Assembly (NCBI GenBank): GCA_947365485.1
Contig: CANAXK010000050.1
Span: forward strand, 1 to 9,419
From: an uncultured bacterium
GTDB taxonomy: Bacteria; Cyanobacteriota; Vampirovibrionia; Gastranaerophilales; Gastranaerophilaceae
Reading direction: 5' to 3'
DNA length: 9,419 nt
Positions 1-6,449 of this stretch are shown one piece after another. Numbering within the stretch: position 1 is the first letter of the stretch; the number at the start of each line of letters is the position of its first letter. A program made the position numbers and the translations under genes. The notes beneath the pieces were generated by a model that worked only from the letters and a program-made list of their open reading frames with translations, searched no databases and was not told the origin of the DNA.

Positions 1-1
1 C

Positions 2-574
2 TCTAACCAGATTGTGTTGGGTAATAGCAGCAGCACGGTGTATATTCCGGGAAATCTCGTTGTAGATGGAGGAACTATATTAGGACGCACTAGAAATAGA
101 GTAATCTTATACGGAACTGCTAAACAAAAGTTTGCAGAATTTGCTGGTGCTTACGGTGGTGATAGCGTTTTTGAAGGACGTGAAGGCTGGGGGTCTGCTA
201 CTGTAGGAAATTTTACCGTGGAAGGTTGGGTTGTACATTCTGATAGACGTCTTAAAAATTTAGGGAAAAAATATACAACAGGACTAGAAGAGTTAAAAAA
301 ACTCGACTTCTACCATTACACATTCAAAAAGGACGAATCTAAAACACCTCATGTCGGCGTTATCGCGCAGGATTTACAAAAAGTTTTTCCAAACGCTGTA
401 ACAAAAGCAGATGACGGGTACCTTACAATCAGGATGGAAGACATGTTCTACGCTGTAATCAATGCGGTTAAGGAGCTGGATATCCGGTATAAAAGACAGG
501 AAAAAAGAATTGATGAGCTTGAGAAACAGAATGCTGAATTACTCAAACGAATTGAGAAGCTTGAATCTAAATAA
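2..574 (+). CDS. Tail-fibre-like surface protein, C-terminal part, with S74 intramolecular chaperone domain (5' truncated by window)
   Basis: The frame is open to the left edge, so this is the 3' end of a longer gene; GTG at 14 is internal, not a real start. The first 75 or so residues are glycine- and valine-rich with a VYIPGNLVVDGG stretch typical of beta-structured fibre shafts. HSDRRLK then opens a peptidase S74 / endosialidase-type chaperone domain. In that family the Ser (nt 239-241) and the Lys five residues later (nt 254-256) form the self-cleavage dyad, and both are present. HVGVIAQDL and MEDMFYAVINAVKEL are further family signatures. The last 30 or so residues are a charged leucine-heptad coiled coil. 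Known role: the domain trimerises the fibre and then cuts itself off. Whether this is a phage tail fibre or a bacterial surface adhesin cannot be decided, but the neighbours are not phage genes. It ends in TAA just before a strong terminator. Confidence 0.85.
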   Translation, partial: SNQIVLGNSSSTVYIPGNLVVDGGTILGRTRNRVILYGTAKQKFAEFAGAYGGDSVFEGREGWGSATVGNFTVEGWVVHSDRRLKNLGKKYTTGLEELKKLDFYHYTFKKDESKTPHVGVIAQDLQKVFPNAVTKADDGYLTIRMEDMFYAVINAVKELDIRYKRQEKRIDELEKQNAELLKRIEKLESK

Positions 575-580
575 ACTTAG

Positions 581-616
581 GACGGACACTTTATCAAAAG
601 TGTCCGTTATTTTTTT
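581..616 (+). terminator. Rho-independent terminator after the S74 gene
   Basis: A perfect 11-bp stem (ACGGACACTTT at 582-592, AAAGTGTCCGT at 597-607) closes an ATCA loop and is followed by A and seven T (609-616). It lies 7 nt after the TAA of the S74 gene. The right arm touches the stop codon of the converging gene (607-609). On the minus strand the stem is not followed by a T tract, so it should act mainly on plus-strand transcripts. Confidence 0.9.
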
Positions 617-1584
617 GTATTCTTATCAGCAAACTCTGCCAGAAACGTTGATATAAACGGGATAAAAATATAATAAATCCCGCCAACAAGCAAGATAGGC
701 TTTGCAATCTTTATCCCTTCGACCTGTTTTTCAAGGTTTGGCATACCCTTGTTTGCTTCCCTGAACTTTTTGATAAACTTTTCTGTGGGCTTGTCAAAAA
801 GTTTGTCAACAACATAACCGCATGCAATGCTTAATCCGGTTGAGATTCCCGCGTTAAGCATCAGAGCTTTCTTTCTTTCTTCGTCTATGTTTTTAGACCT
901 GTTTGCCTGATGTATGAAAGTCGCTGTGGTGAGCGTGTCGGTAAGGGCAATTATGTGCATCGGGAAGTTTGAGTCCTTGAACCTCTCTGAAAACTTCTGC
1001 ACCTCTGGTTTATCTAGCACTTTTCCTATGTTTCTGAGGATTCTCTCGTTTCCTCTCCCTCGAAAAACAAGGGCTCTGTCTTTTTTATCGGGTTCATGCT
1101 TTTGAGCTTGAAAAACTTTTTGCATAACAACTGGAAGGCAGGCGCAGGTTAAGACAGCCTTTGGAACAGCAAGCAGGGTTTTTAGCCCCAGCTTAAACAT
1201 CTGAGCTGCAAAGGAAAAAGTTTTTGATTCTGCAAGCTGTTTTGAGCCGGCTTTTAAGTTTTTTATCGTATCCGGTTTCAAGTACTTTTGCGGCTTTTTT
1301 TCTATCTTGTTAACCGCGTTTGCTATTGGAATCGAGGCCAAAAGCGAAATTGCAAACTCGATACCGCTTGAAGAAATTGACTTAGCACAGGCGACTTTTT
1401 TGTTTTCCTTATCTACCTGCGGCGCGAGCCAGATAGATGCAGGGCGTGCAAACAGAGAGAGCGCGAGGGTTGTGGATGCGGCAAATAGCGTGCCGTTGTT
1501 GGCAGCAAATTCCAGCCCCTTTTTAAGAGTCCTGTTGTTATAAAATCCTTTGAATGAGATATCCCTGTTTGAATTTACTTTCAT
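607..1584 (-). CDS. Multi-pass membrane protein of unknown function with N-terminal ISFKGF motif
   Basis: A 325-residue protein that I cannot assign to a named family. After a short polar N-terminus with ISFKGF (residues 9-14) come about six hydrophobic stretches: roughly 30-54, 69-91, 125-158, 210-226, 240-260 and 293-316. They are separated by basic, charged loops such as KKDRALVFRGRGNER (167-181). It ends in a lysine-rich tail. There is no cleavable signal peptide, so it is probably an inner-membrane protein. From memory, N-terminal ISF(K/G)G-type motifs recur in uncharacterised Gastranaerophilales proteins, which supports the lineage guess but gives no function. The ATG at 1584 lies 24 bp from the divergent pnuC start and has no clear Shine-Dalgarno, so either start could be slightly misplaced. 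The stop overlaps the stem of the neighbouring terminator. Confidence 0.7.
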   Translation of the reverse strand: MKVNSNRDISFKGFYNNRTLKKGLEFAANNGTLFAASTTLALSLFARPASIWLAPQVDKENKKVACAKSISSSGIEFAISLLASIPIANAVNKIEKKPQKYLKPDTIKNLKAGSKQLAESKTFSFAAQMFKLGLKTLLAVPKAVLTCACLPVVMQKVFQAQKHEPDKKDRALVFRGRGNERILRNIGKVLDKPEVQKFSERFKDSNFPMHIIALTDTLTTATFIHQANRSKNIDEERKKALMLNAGISTGLSIACGYVVDKLFDKPTEKFIKKFREANKGMPNLEKQVEGIKIAKPILLVGGIYYIFIPFISTFLAEFADKNTKK

Positions 1585-1608
1585 CTATTTTTATTAGATA
1601 ACATAAAT

Positions 1609-2298
1609 ATGAGGATTATTAAACCAAATAACTGGAAAAAATTTGAGATTGCAGTGATGATAGCGGTGCTTTTCATCATAATTGTTAATGCTCTTATCTC
1701 AAAAGACAGCCCTGTTGCGGTAATTTCAGCTATTTGCGGTATAACCTACACAGTTCTTGCCGGCAAAGGCAACCCAATCTGCTACCTGTTCGGCGTGACA
1801 GGCTCAGGGTTTTACTCATACCTTGCTTTTGCAAACGCGCTCTGGGGAAATCTGGTTCTTTATATGGGGTATTATATCCCGATGCAGACTCTTGGTTTTT
1901 TTCAGTGGAGAAAGAATTTGAGACAGGATAAATACGAAATTATTAAGACTTCGCTAAACAACCGGGAGCGAATCAGGCTTGTAATTATTACTCTGCTTGC
2001 AAGCTGCGCTTTGATTTCGGCGCTTATGTATTTCAACGACAAAAGTCCTTATATTGACGGAGTTACAACAGTGTTTTCTGTTGCCGGCATGTATCTCACG
2101 GTCAAACGCTGCATTGAGCAGTGGGTTGTGTGGATGGTAGTTAACGGGTTGTCGCTAATTATGTGGCTGAACATTGCACTAAGCGGAGAAAAAGTTTACT
2201 CCACTGTTATCATGTGGGCTGTGTATTTTATTCTTGCGGTTTATTTTTACATTGCGTGGCGAAAGGAAGTTAAAAACCCGCCCGATTGCTTATTATAA
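1609..2298 (+). CDS. pnuC: PnuC-type nicotinamide riboside / vitamin transporter
   Basis: A 229-residue inner-membrane protein with seven or so hydrophobic helices. The family hallmark YYIPMQTLGFFQWRK lies at 88-102, and a second aromatic motif, QWVVWMVVNG, at 171-180; in PnuC structures this Trp/Asn-rich helix lines the substrate site. CYLFGVTGSGFYSYLAFANALWGNL (58-82) also fits the family. Known role: facilitated uptake of unphosphorylated nicotinamide riboside, trapped inside by phosphorylation for NAD synthesis. Related proteins carry riboflavin or thiamine (PnuX, PnuT), so the exact vitamin is uncertain, and neither a kinase gene nor a riboswitch is nearby. The ATG at 1609 has no Shine-Dalgarno. 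The start is 24 bp from that of the divergent gene, so its promoter must overlap coding DNA. A MATE transporter gene follows 42 nt later on the same strand. Confidence 0.85.
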   Translation: MRIIKPNNWKKFEIAVMIAVLFIIIVNALISKDSPVAVISAICGITYTVLAGKGNPICYLFGVTGSGFYSYLAFANALWGNLVLYMGYYIPMQTLGFFQWRKNLRQDKYEIIKTSLNNRERIRLVIITLLASCALISALMYFNDKSPYIDGVTTVFSVAGMYLTVKRCIEQWVVWMVVNGLSLIMWLNIALSGEKVYSTVIMWAVYFILAVYFYIAWRKEVKNPPDCLL

Positions 2299-2314
2299 AT
2301 AAAAATTTTTTAGA

Positions 2315-2332
2315 TATAATAAGAGTGAGGAG
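2315..2332 (+). promoter_or_regulatory. Candidate -10 box and Shine-Dalgarno of the MATE gene
   Basis: A perfect TATAAT (2315-2320) follows an A/T-rich stretch, but no acceptable -35 lies 16-19 bp upstream. The expected transcript start would fall on the ribosome site, so the box may be fortuitous, or the gene may be read through from pnuC. GAGGAG at 2327-2332, 8 nt before the ATG, is a strong ribosome-binding site and fixes the start. Confidence 0.4.
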
Positions 2333-2340
2333 AAGCCGAA

Positions 2341-3718
2341 ATGATAAACGACCTTACAAAAGGTGCGCCGCTAAAGTTAATGCTGCTGTTTTCAATCCCG
2401 CTCTTAATCGGGAATATTTTCCAGCAGTTTTATAACATAGCGGATATTATTATCGTGGGCAGAACCCTCGGTATGGACGCACTCGCTGCTGTTGGCGCGG
2501 TGTCACCACTGTTCTTTCTTATTATGTTTATTGTGGTCGGACTCACAAACGGGTTTTCGGTGATTACAGGCCAGAAATTCGGGGCTAAAGACTATGTTGG
2601 AGTGAGACGCTCTGTTACAATGTCAACAATCCTAAGCTCAGTGTTTACAATTGTGTTCTCGATTGTTTGCGCTGTTTTTATGAACCAGATTCTGTTTCTT
2701 ATGAATGTGCCTCAGGAAATTTATAAGGACGCATACTACTACATCCAGATAGTTGTCTTCGGGCTCATAACAGTGAATTTCTATAACTTGCTTGCAAGCA
2801 TAATCCGCGCGCTCGGCGACAGCATGACACCGCTCTATTGCCTGATTATTGCATCAATTTTAAATATCTTCTTAGCGCTTCTGTTTATCCTGAAATTCAA
2901 CTGGGGCGTGCCCGGCTCTGCGGTTGCGGTTATTCTCTCTCAAGCAATCTCGATTGTACTTTGCCTTTTGTACGTGAAAAAATATTTTCCGATTCTCCAC
3001 TTGAAAAAAATCTGACTGGGTTTTTGACTGGAAACAGGATTACCAGTTCGCACTCGAACACCTGCGCGTGGGAGCGCCGATGGCGGTGCAGTTTGCGATT
3101 CTGGGCGCGGGAATCCTTATTATCCAGAGTGTTTGTAACTCTTTCGGGTCTGACGTTATTGCAGCGTTCACGGCTGCCCTTAGAATCGAGCAGATGGCAA
3201 CTCTTCCTATGATTTCGTTCGGTGTTGCTCTGTCAGCTTTTGTCGCGCAAAACTTCGGCGCCGGTAATTTTTCAAGAATCAGGTTCGGCGTGAAGAAAGC
3301 GTCGCTCATAAATATCGGGCTGAGTCTGTTTATGGCGTTTATTATGCACTTCTGGGGCGGATTCTTCGTAAGGATTTTTGTGGGCTCCGGAAACGATAAT
3401 GTTGTTGAGATTGCGCACAGCTACCTGTTTATGAGCTCCATCTTCTACTTCTTCCTCGCCCAGATATTTATCTACAGAAATGCGCTTCAAGGTCTGGGCA
3501 GAGCTGTTATCCCGCTAATTGCCTCAATCGGAGAACTTTTGATGCGTGCCTTTGCAGCGGTTTATCTTGCGGTAAAGATTGGCTACTTCGGGGTCTTCTA
3601 CGCAGGACCGATTGCATGGATTACAGCATCAATAGTGCTTGCAGCCGGATACTATTCGACAATAAAGCTTTTCATATTCAAGGCGCAGCAAAAATTACGC
3701 GAATGCCGGCATGCTTAG
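2341..3718 (+). pseudogene. MATE-family multidrug/sodium (or proton) efflux transporter, interrupted by one frameshift
   Basis: The first segment (2341-3015, 224 residues) has the MATE N-lobe: DLTKGAPLKLMLLFSIPLLI, then FQQFYNIADIIIVGRTLG, GLTNGFSVITGQKFGAKD and six hydrophobic helices. It runs into TGA at 3013-3015 after an A7 run. The next frame, read from 3005 onward, continues as KKSDWVFDWKQDY and then HLRVGAPMAVQF, the normal linker and start of the MATE C-lobe, and runs to TAG at 3716-3718. Removing one A gives an uninterrupted protein of 458 residues, the usual family length, so nothing else is missing. Known role of the family: 12-helix inner-membrane antiporters exporting cationic drugs or metabolites. 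The start has a strong Shine-Dalgarno. The break may be a real mutation, a homopolymer sequencing error, or slippage during expression. The 3' end overlaps the converging pheA-like gene by 4 nt. Confidence 0.8.
3004..3016 (+). other. Frameshift site in the MATE gene (A7 run followed by TGAC)
   Basis: TTG is followed by seven A (3004-3010), then TCTGAC. In the upstream frame this reads Leu-Lys-Lys-Ile-stop. Omitting any one A joins the two MATE halves exactly. The UGA is followed by C, the weak-termination context known from the prfB +1 frameshift. However, there is no Shine-Dalgarno-like stimulator just upstream, and the Ile codon ATC cannot re-pair in +1. Confidence 0.75.
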
Positions 3719-4560
3719 AATTTTGCGTACGACCCGATAACTCTCACGCTTTTGCTGACCGGCTCAAGTTCGCTTATTAGCTTGCAGATAAGCTCGTCGT
3801 CCTTGTGTCCGTCAAAATCAATAAACACAGCCTGCTCTTCCGCATTGTTGTTCATCATTTTTGAATTAATCTGGGTGATATTGATGTGGTATTTTACAAA
3901 CACCTTAACAATGTCAAGAAGCGCGCCCTGCCTGTCGTCCAGAAAAAGAACAATACTTGTTTTGTCTTTGCCTGTCGGCTTTGTGTCGGCGTCTCCGATT
4001 ACAATAAATCTTCGTTTGTTATCTTTGTCGTCCTCAATGTGTTCCTTAAGAACATTCAAGTTGTAAATATCAGCAGTCTTATGCGTGCCGATAATTGAAT
4101 AAGTCAGGTTATAGTTGTTCAATAGCCTTGCAGATTCATCCATGTTTTCTGCAATAACAATATTGAGCTGCCTTGGCATCTCGTCTCTGACAAAGTTTTT
4201 GCTTTTTGCAAGTGCATTAGGGTTTGCAATCAAACCGCAAAGGCTGTAAAATTCTGTTGTTTTAGAAAGAATGCAGTCGTTCACCGGAATAATTGTTTCT
4301 GCAAGAATTTTGATATTTTGGTTCTTGGTCTGAATCAGGTTGTCAATTGTTTCTCTTATTATACCCTTGTAAGTCGTCTCCACAGGCAGCACCGCAATCG
4401 CGTTGCAGTTTTCATCAACATAATCAATGCATTCCTTGATGGAATTTAGGGAACGCTGATAAAGGTACAAATCATAAGCCTTAAAAAGCTTGTCCTTAGC
4501 GATTTCTGAATATGAGCCTCCAAGCCCGAGGCATATAACTTCATTAAACTCTTCAAACAT
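3715..4560 (-). CDS. pheA: Prephenate dehydratase-like protein with C-terminal ACT domain; catalytic residues apparently lost
   Basis: 281 residues, the length of a monofunctional prephenate dehydratase (PDT). The two-lobed PDT fold is recognisable: GGSYS at 14-18 for the usual GxxGTFS, LPVETTYKGII at 58-68 for the PIENS..G motif, IANPNALAKSKNF at 111-123 for the SHPQ..QC motif, and RRF at 183-185 for TRF. An ACT domain (about 200-279) keeps the GAL motif (212-214) and the GSYA end, but the ESRP motif is replaced by NSKM (232-235). PDT normally converts prephenate to phenylpyruvate in phenylalanine synthesis. By eye, the positions equivalent to E. coli Asn160, Ser208, Gln215 and Thr278 are Thr, Ala, Lys and Arg, so activity is doubtful; a sensor or pseudoenzyme is possible. 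The start is supported by GGAG (4567-4570) 6 nt upstream. The TAA overlaps the MATE stop. Confidence 0.8.
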   Translation of the reverse strand: MFEEFNEVICLGLGGSYSEIAKDKLFKAYDLYLYQRSLNSIKECIDYVDENCNAIAVLPVETTYKGIIRETIDNLIQTKNQNIKILAETIIPVNDCILSKTTEFYSLCGLIANPNALAKSKNFVRDEMPRQLNIVIAENMDESARLLNNYNLTYSIIGTHKTADIYNLNVLKEHIEDDKDNKRRFIVIGDADTKPTGKDKTSIVLFLDDRQGALLDIVKVFVKYHINITQINSKMMNNNAEEQAVFIDFDGHKDDELICKLISELEPVSKSVRVIGSYAKF

Positions 4561-4583
4561 AATAAACTCCGTGTCCTTTTTAT

Positions 4584-4589
4584 ATTATA
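4584..4589 (-). promoter_or_regulatory. Candidate -10 box of the pheA-like gene
   Basis: The minus strand reads TATAAT, a perfect consensus, 23 nt before the ATG at 4560 and upstream of the GGAG ribosome site. This would give a leader of about 17 nt. The -35 region (CAGAAA near 4607-4612) is poor, so confidence is moderate. Confidence 0.45.
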
Positions 4590-4618
4590 CTAGCAAAAAA
4601 AATTATTTTCTGTTTTTC

Positions 4619-4634
4619 TATTATAAAGAAGGAG
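4619..4634 (+). promoter_or_regulatory. Candidate -10 box and Shine-Dalgarno of the small orphan gene
   Basis: TATTAT (4619-4624) is one mismatch from a -10 consensus; no clear -35 is seen. AAGGAG (4629-4634) lies 7 nt before the ATG at 4642 and is the best ribosome-binding site in the window. It is the main reason to believe that the following short frame is translated. Confidence 0.5.
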
Positions 4635-4641
4635 ATTCTAA

Positions 4642-4908
4642 ATGATAATAAAAGGTAACGCAATAAACAGGCAGTATAAATTTCATCAAAAAAACATAAG
4701 AAAAGGCCTCCTTAGCTTGGGAGTAAGCCTACCGATGGCAGGACTTAACGCACATTCGAAAGATGCTGTAGGCACAGTATTATGGGGTGGAACAAGCTTT
4801 TTAAGCGTAAAAATTATTGAGCTTGCTAAAAACAACATGCTTCGCATACAGGATTCCTACAAAGCAATAGTTGACAGAGCAAAACAAATCAAAGCCCTGA
4901 AAAAGTAG
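4642..4908 (+). CDS. Small basic protein of unknown function (88 aa)
   Basis: I do not recognise this family. The protein is lysine-rich (MIIKGNAINRQYKFHQKNIR start, KQIKALKK end). Its middle, roughly residues 21-61, is mildly hydrophobic and glycine/serine-rich (GLLSLGVSLPMAGL, then TVLWGGTSFLSVKIIELA), enough for one or two weak membrane helices. A short amphipathic helix follows. It could be a small membrane-associated protein. The gene is real on the strength of its AAGGAG ribosome site and intact frame filling the space between two opposed genes. It is divergent from the pheA-like gene (81-bp spacer) and ends 2 bp from the end of flgC. No function can be inferred from the neighbours. Confidence 0.6.
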   Translation: MIIKGNAINRQYKFHQKNIRKGLLSLGVSLPMAGLNAHSKDAVGTVLWGGTSFLSVKIIELAKNNMLRIQDSYKAIVDRAKQIKALKK

Positions 4909-4910
4909 TA

Positions 4911-5354
4911 CTACCTTCCGATTTCAACAGCTTTTGCTGCCATTGATTTGGAAATGTTTACAAGCGCGAGGTTGGCTTCGTAAGCACGCTGTGCCATAAT
5001 CGCGTCAGCCATGTCTACCATTGCGTTTACGTTTGAAGAGCGGATATAGCCGTTTGCATCAGCGTCCGGATGTCCCGGTGAATAGATACGCTCACCCGGT
5101 GTTGGGTCTTCTACACAGCCGTTAAAAGTCACACCGCCCTGAAGATAAGGAAGCGTTCCGCAGCCAAAAACATCTTCCTTCATTGCGTTCATCAAGCCGT
5201 GGAATGATATGTCTTCTGACGCGTTCAAAACCGGTATCCGGCGCACGTAGTTCGGCGTGTCAATGTTTGCTATGTTCTTTGCGTGGATATCTAATCTTAA
5301 GCCATGCGCTTTTAATGCATGTGAGCCGATATTTATTGATTCCATTAAACTCAT
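4911..5354 (-). CDS. flgC: Flagellar basal-body proximal rod protein FlgC
   Basis: 147 residues, normal FlgC length. The N-terminal rod signature is KNIANIDTPNYVRR (26-39), close to the canonical ANxxTPGY but with Asn for the usual Gly. The FlgC-specific segment YSPGHPDADANGYIRSSNVN (91-110) is followed by the C-terminal helix MADAIMAQRAYEANLALVNISKSM. Both ends form the coiled-coil packing of the rod. FlgC assembles with FlgB, FlgF and FlgG into the periplasmic rod, exported by the flagellar type III system. The middle contains two cysteines (65 and 80), which could pair after export. The MSL start matches the family, and the upstream AGG overlaps the flgB stop. It is the last gene of the operon: the TAG is 2 bp from the opposite gene, and neither fliE nor a terminator follows. 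Confidence 0.93.
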   Translation of the reverse strand: MSLMESINIGSHALKAHGLRLDIHAKNIANIDTPNYVRRIPVLNASEDISFHGLMNAMKEDVFGCGTLPYLQGGVTFNGCVEDPTPGERIYSPGHPDADANGYIRSSNVNAMVDMADAIMAQRAYEANLALVNISKSMAAKAVEIGR

Positions 5355-5361
5355 GATAAGC

Positions 5362-5712
5362 CTACTTTCCTACGTTGATAACTGTTTTCATCTCTGTGAT
5401 AATGTTTGACATTCTTCTTGTCGCCATTGTGTAGAGAAGCGAGTTCTTTTGCATCTCGGTTAACTCCTCTGCAATGTCAATCTCCTGCCTCTGGCGGTCT
5501 TCCATTATTCCGGAAGGCCCGAGAGCTGTAGAAAGCTTAGTCTCAAGAGGGCTGTTCATAGTTCCGAGATACTGCGAAAAATCAATGTCGCGCCTTACGT
5601 AACCCGGTGTGTCCACGTTTGCAACGTTAGAACCCAAAGCCCGCTGCTTCTGGGAAATCAAATCCAACATTAAATTTGTTTTGCCGATTGAATCTAAACT
5701 TGTGAATGTCAT
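5362..5712 (-). CDS. flgB: Flagellar basal-body rod protein FlgB
   Basis: 116 residues, slightly shorter than many FlgB proteins (about 130). SNVANVDTPGYVRRDIDF (28-45) is the classic FlgB signature. The C-terminal helix from about 78 (DIAEELTEMQKNSLLYTMATRR) is the EM...N...Y.A/T pattern that closes the rod subunit. FlgB is the most proximal rod protein, next to FliE and the MS ring. The ATG at 5712 lies 9 nt after an AGGA sequence that overlaps the TAG of the preceding rod gene (5724-5726), suggesting coupled translation. flgC follows after 7 nt. The variable middle loop (45-72) is short, which accounts for the reduced length. Confidence 0.93.
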   Translation of the reverse strand: MTFTSLDSIGKTNLMLDLISQKQRALGSNVANVDTPGYVRRDIDFSQYLGTMNSPLETKLSTALGPSGIMEDRQRQEIDIAEELTEMQKNSLLYTMATRRMSNIITEMKTVINVGK

Positions 5713-5723
5713 TTTAAGTTATC

Positions 5724-6437
5724 CTATTCTCTGATGTTAATCGCCTTGTTATACATATCGTCTGCAACCTTCATAAGGTTCATACTCGCAATCATTGAAG
5801 TGTTGAGCCTCATCAAATCATTAAGTTCGTCATAAACATTTGTGTTTGAAACCTCGGTAGCGTACTGCCTGATGTTTTCGCTGTCCTTGATAATCTTTGG
5901 CGCGCCAGACTCGTCGTTATAAACCATCTTGTTGTTGTGACCCTGCTCCAGAGCTTCCGGACATTCAAACTGCACAATTGGAATTGTACCGATTTTTTCA
6001 GGCAGAGAACCTACATTATCGTAGTTCATAACATCGCCGTTAGGCCTGATTTCAAACTTGTAAGAATTAGCCGGAATCTTAATCCCGTCACCAACCATCC
6101 AGTCATCAACCGTTACAAGATACCCGTTTTGACCGCGTTTTAAGGCGCCGTCTCTTGTGTATTGGATTTCGCCATCAGGTGATACAACCGGAATATAACC
6201 CTCGCCGCTTATTGCAATGTCATAAGGGTTTTTGCTGATTCTGATTGAGCCCTGCAATGCGTTTGTTCTGATTGCGCCGTCAACGTAACCGTCTTCTCTA
6301 AGCATTTGCTCAAAGCGAGAAGTCTTGTAAGCCGCGGTGTTGTAGTTTGCAAGGTTGTTTGCTACATAGCCGAGCTTCTCAAATTGCATAGTTGCGTTGT
6401 TTATACTTTTTCTTACTACTGCTTGCATGTTATACAT
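5724..6437 (-). CDS. flgG: Flagellar hook-basal body protein, FlgG-like distal rod protein
   Basis: 237 residues, a little shorter than typical FlgG (about 260). The rod/hook N-terminal motif YVANNLANYNTAAYKTSRF lies at 24-42, though the usual TxGF is replaced by TAAY. Next comes the FlgE/F/G core, NPYDIAISGEGYIPV (71-85) with YTRDGALKRGQNGYLVT. The middle GTIPIVQFECPEALEQGHNN resembles the FlgG middle more than FlgF. The C-terminal SNTNVYDELNDLMRLNTSMIASMNLMKVADDM is the helix that pairs with the N-terminus. It is probably the distal rod, but FlgF and FlgG are paralogues and the name is tentative. AGGAG at 6447-6451, overlapping the preceding TAG, lies 9 nt before the ATG; an internal Met at residue 4 is a second possible start. 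Confidence 0.85.
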   Translation of the reverse strand: MYNMQAVVRKSINNATMQFEKLGYVANNLANYNTAAYKTSRFEQMLREDGYVDGAIRTNALQGSIRISKNPYDIAISGEGYIPVVSPDGEIQYTRDGALKRGQNGYLVTVDDWMVGDGIKIPANSYKFEIRPNGDVMNYDNVGSLPEKIGTIPIVQFECPEALEQGHNNKMVYNDESGAPKIIKDSENIRQYATEVSNTNVYDELNDLMRLNTSMIASMNLMKVADDMYNKAINIRE

Positions 6438-6449
6438 AGTTCAAATCTC

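Noticed and set aside
581..616. Bidirectional terminator serving the converging membrane protein gene as well
   Set aside because: The minus-strand copy of the stem is not followed by a T tract, so only plus-strand termination is supported.
3004..3016. prfB-style programmed +1 frameshift
   Set aside because: The UGAC context fits, but the preceding codon ATC cannot re-pair one base on and no Shine-Dalgarno-like stimulator precedes it. Kept only as one minor option under the frameshift finding.
3013..3100. UGA read as a sense codon to rescue the MATE gene
   Set aside because: Reading through TGA in the same frame gives a peptide unrelated to MATE and a further in-frame TGA at 3025; only a frame change restores the family sequence. 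Tryptophan is encoded by TGG throughout.
3040..3309. Minus-strand 89-codon open frame within the MATE gene
   Set aside because: The plus strand encodes conserved MATE C-lobe helices here; the reverse frame is a coding shadow.
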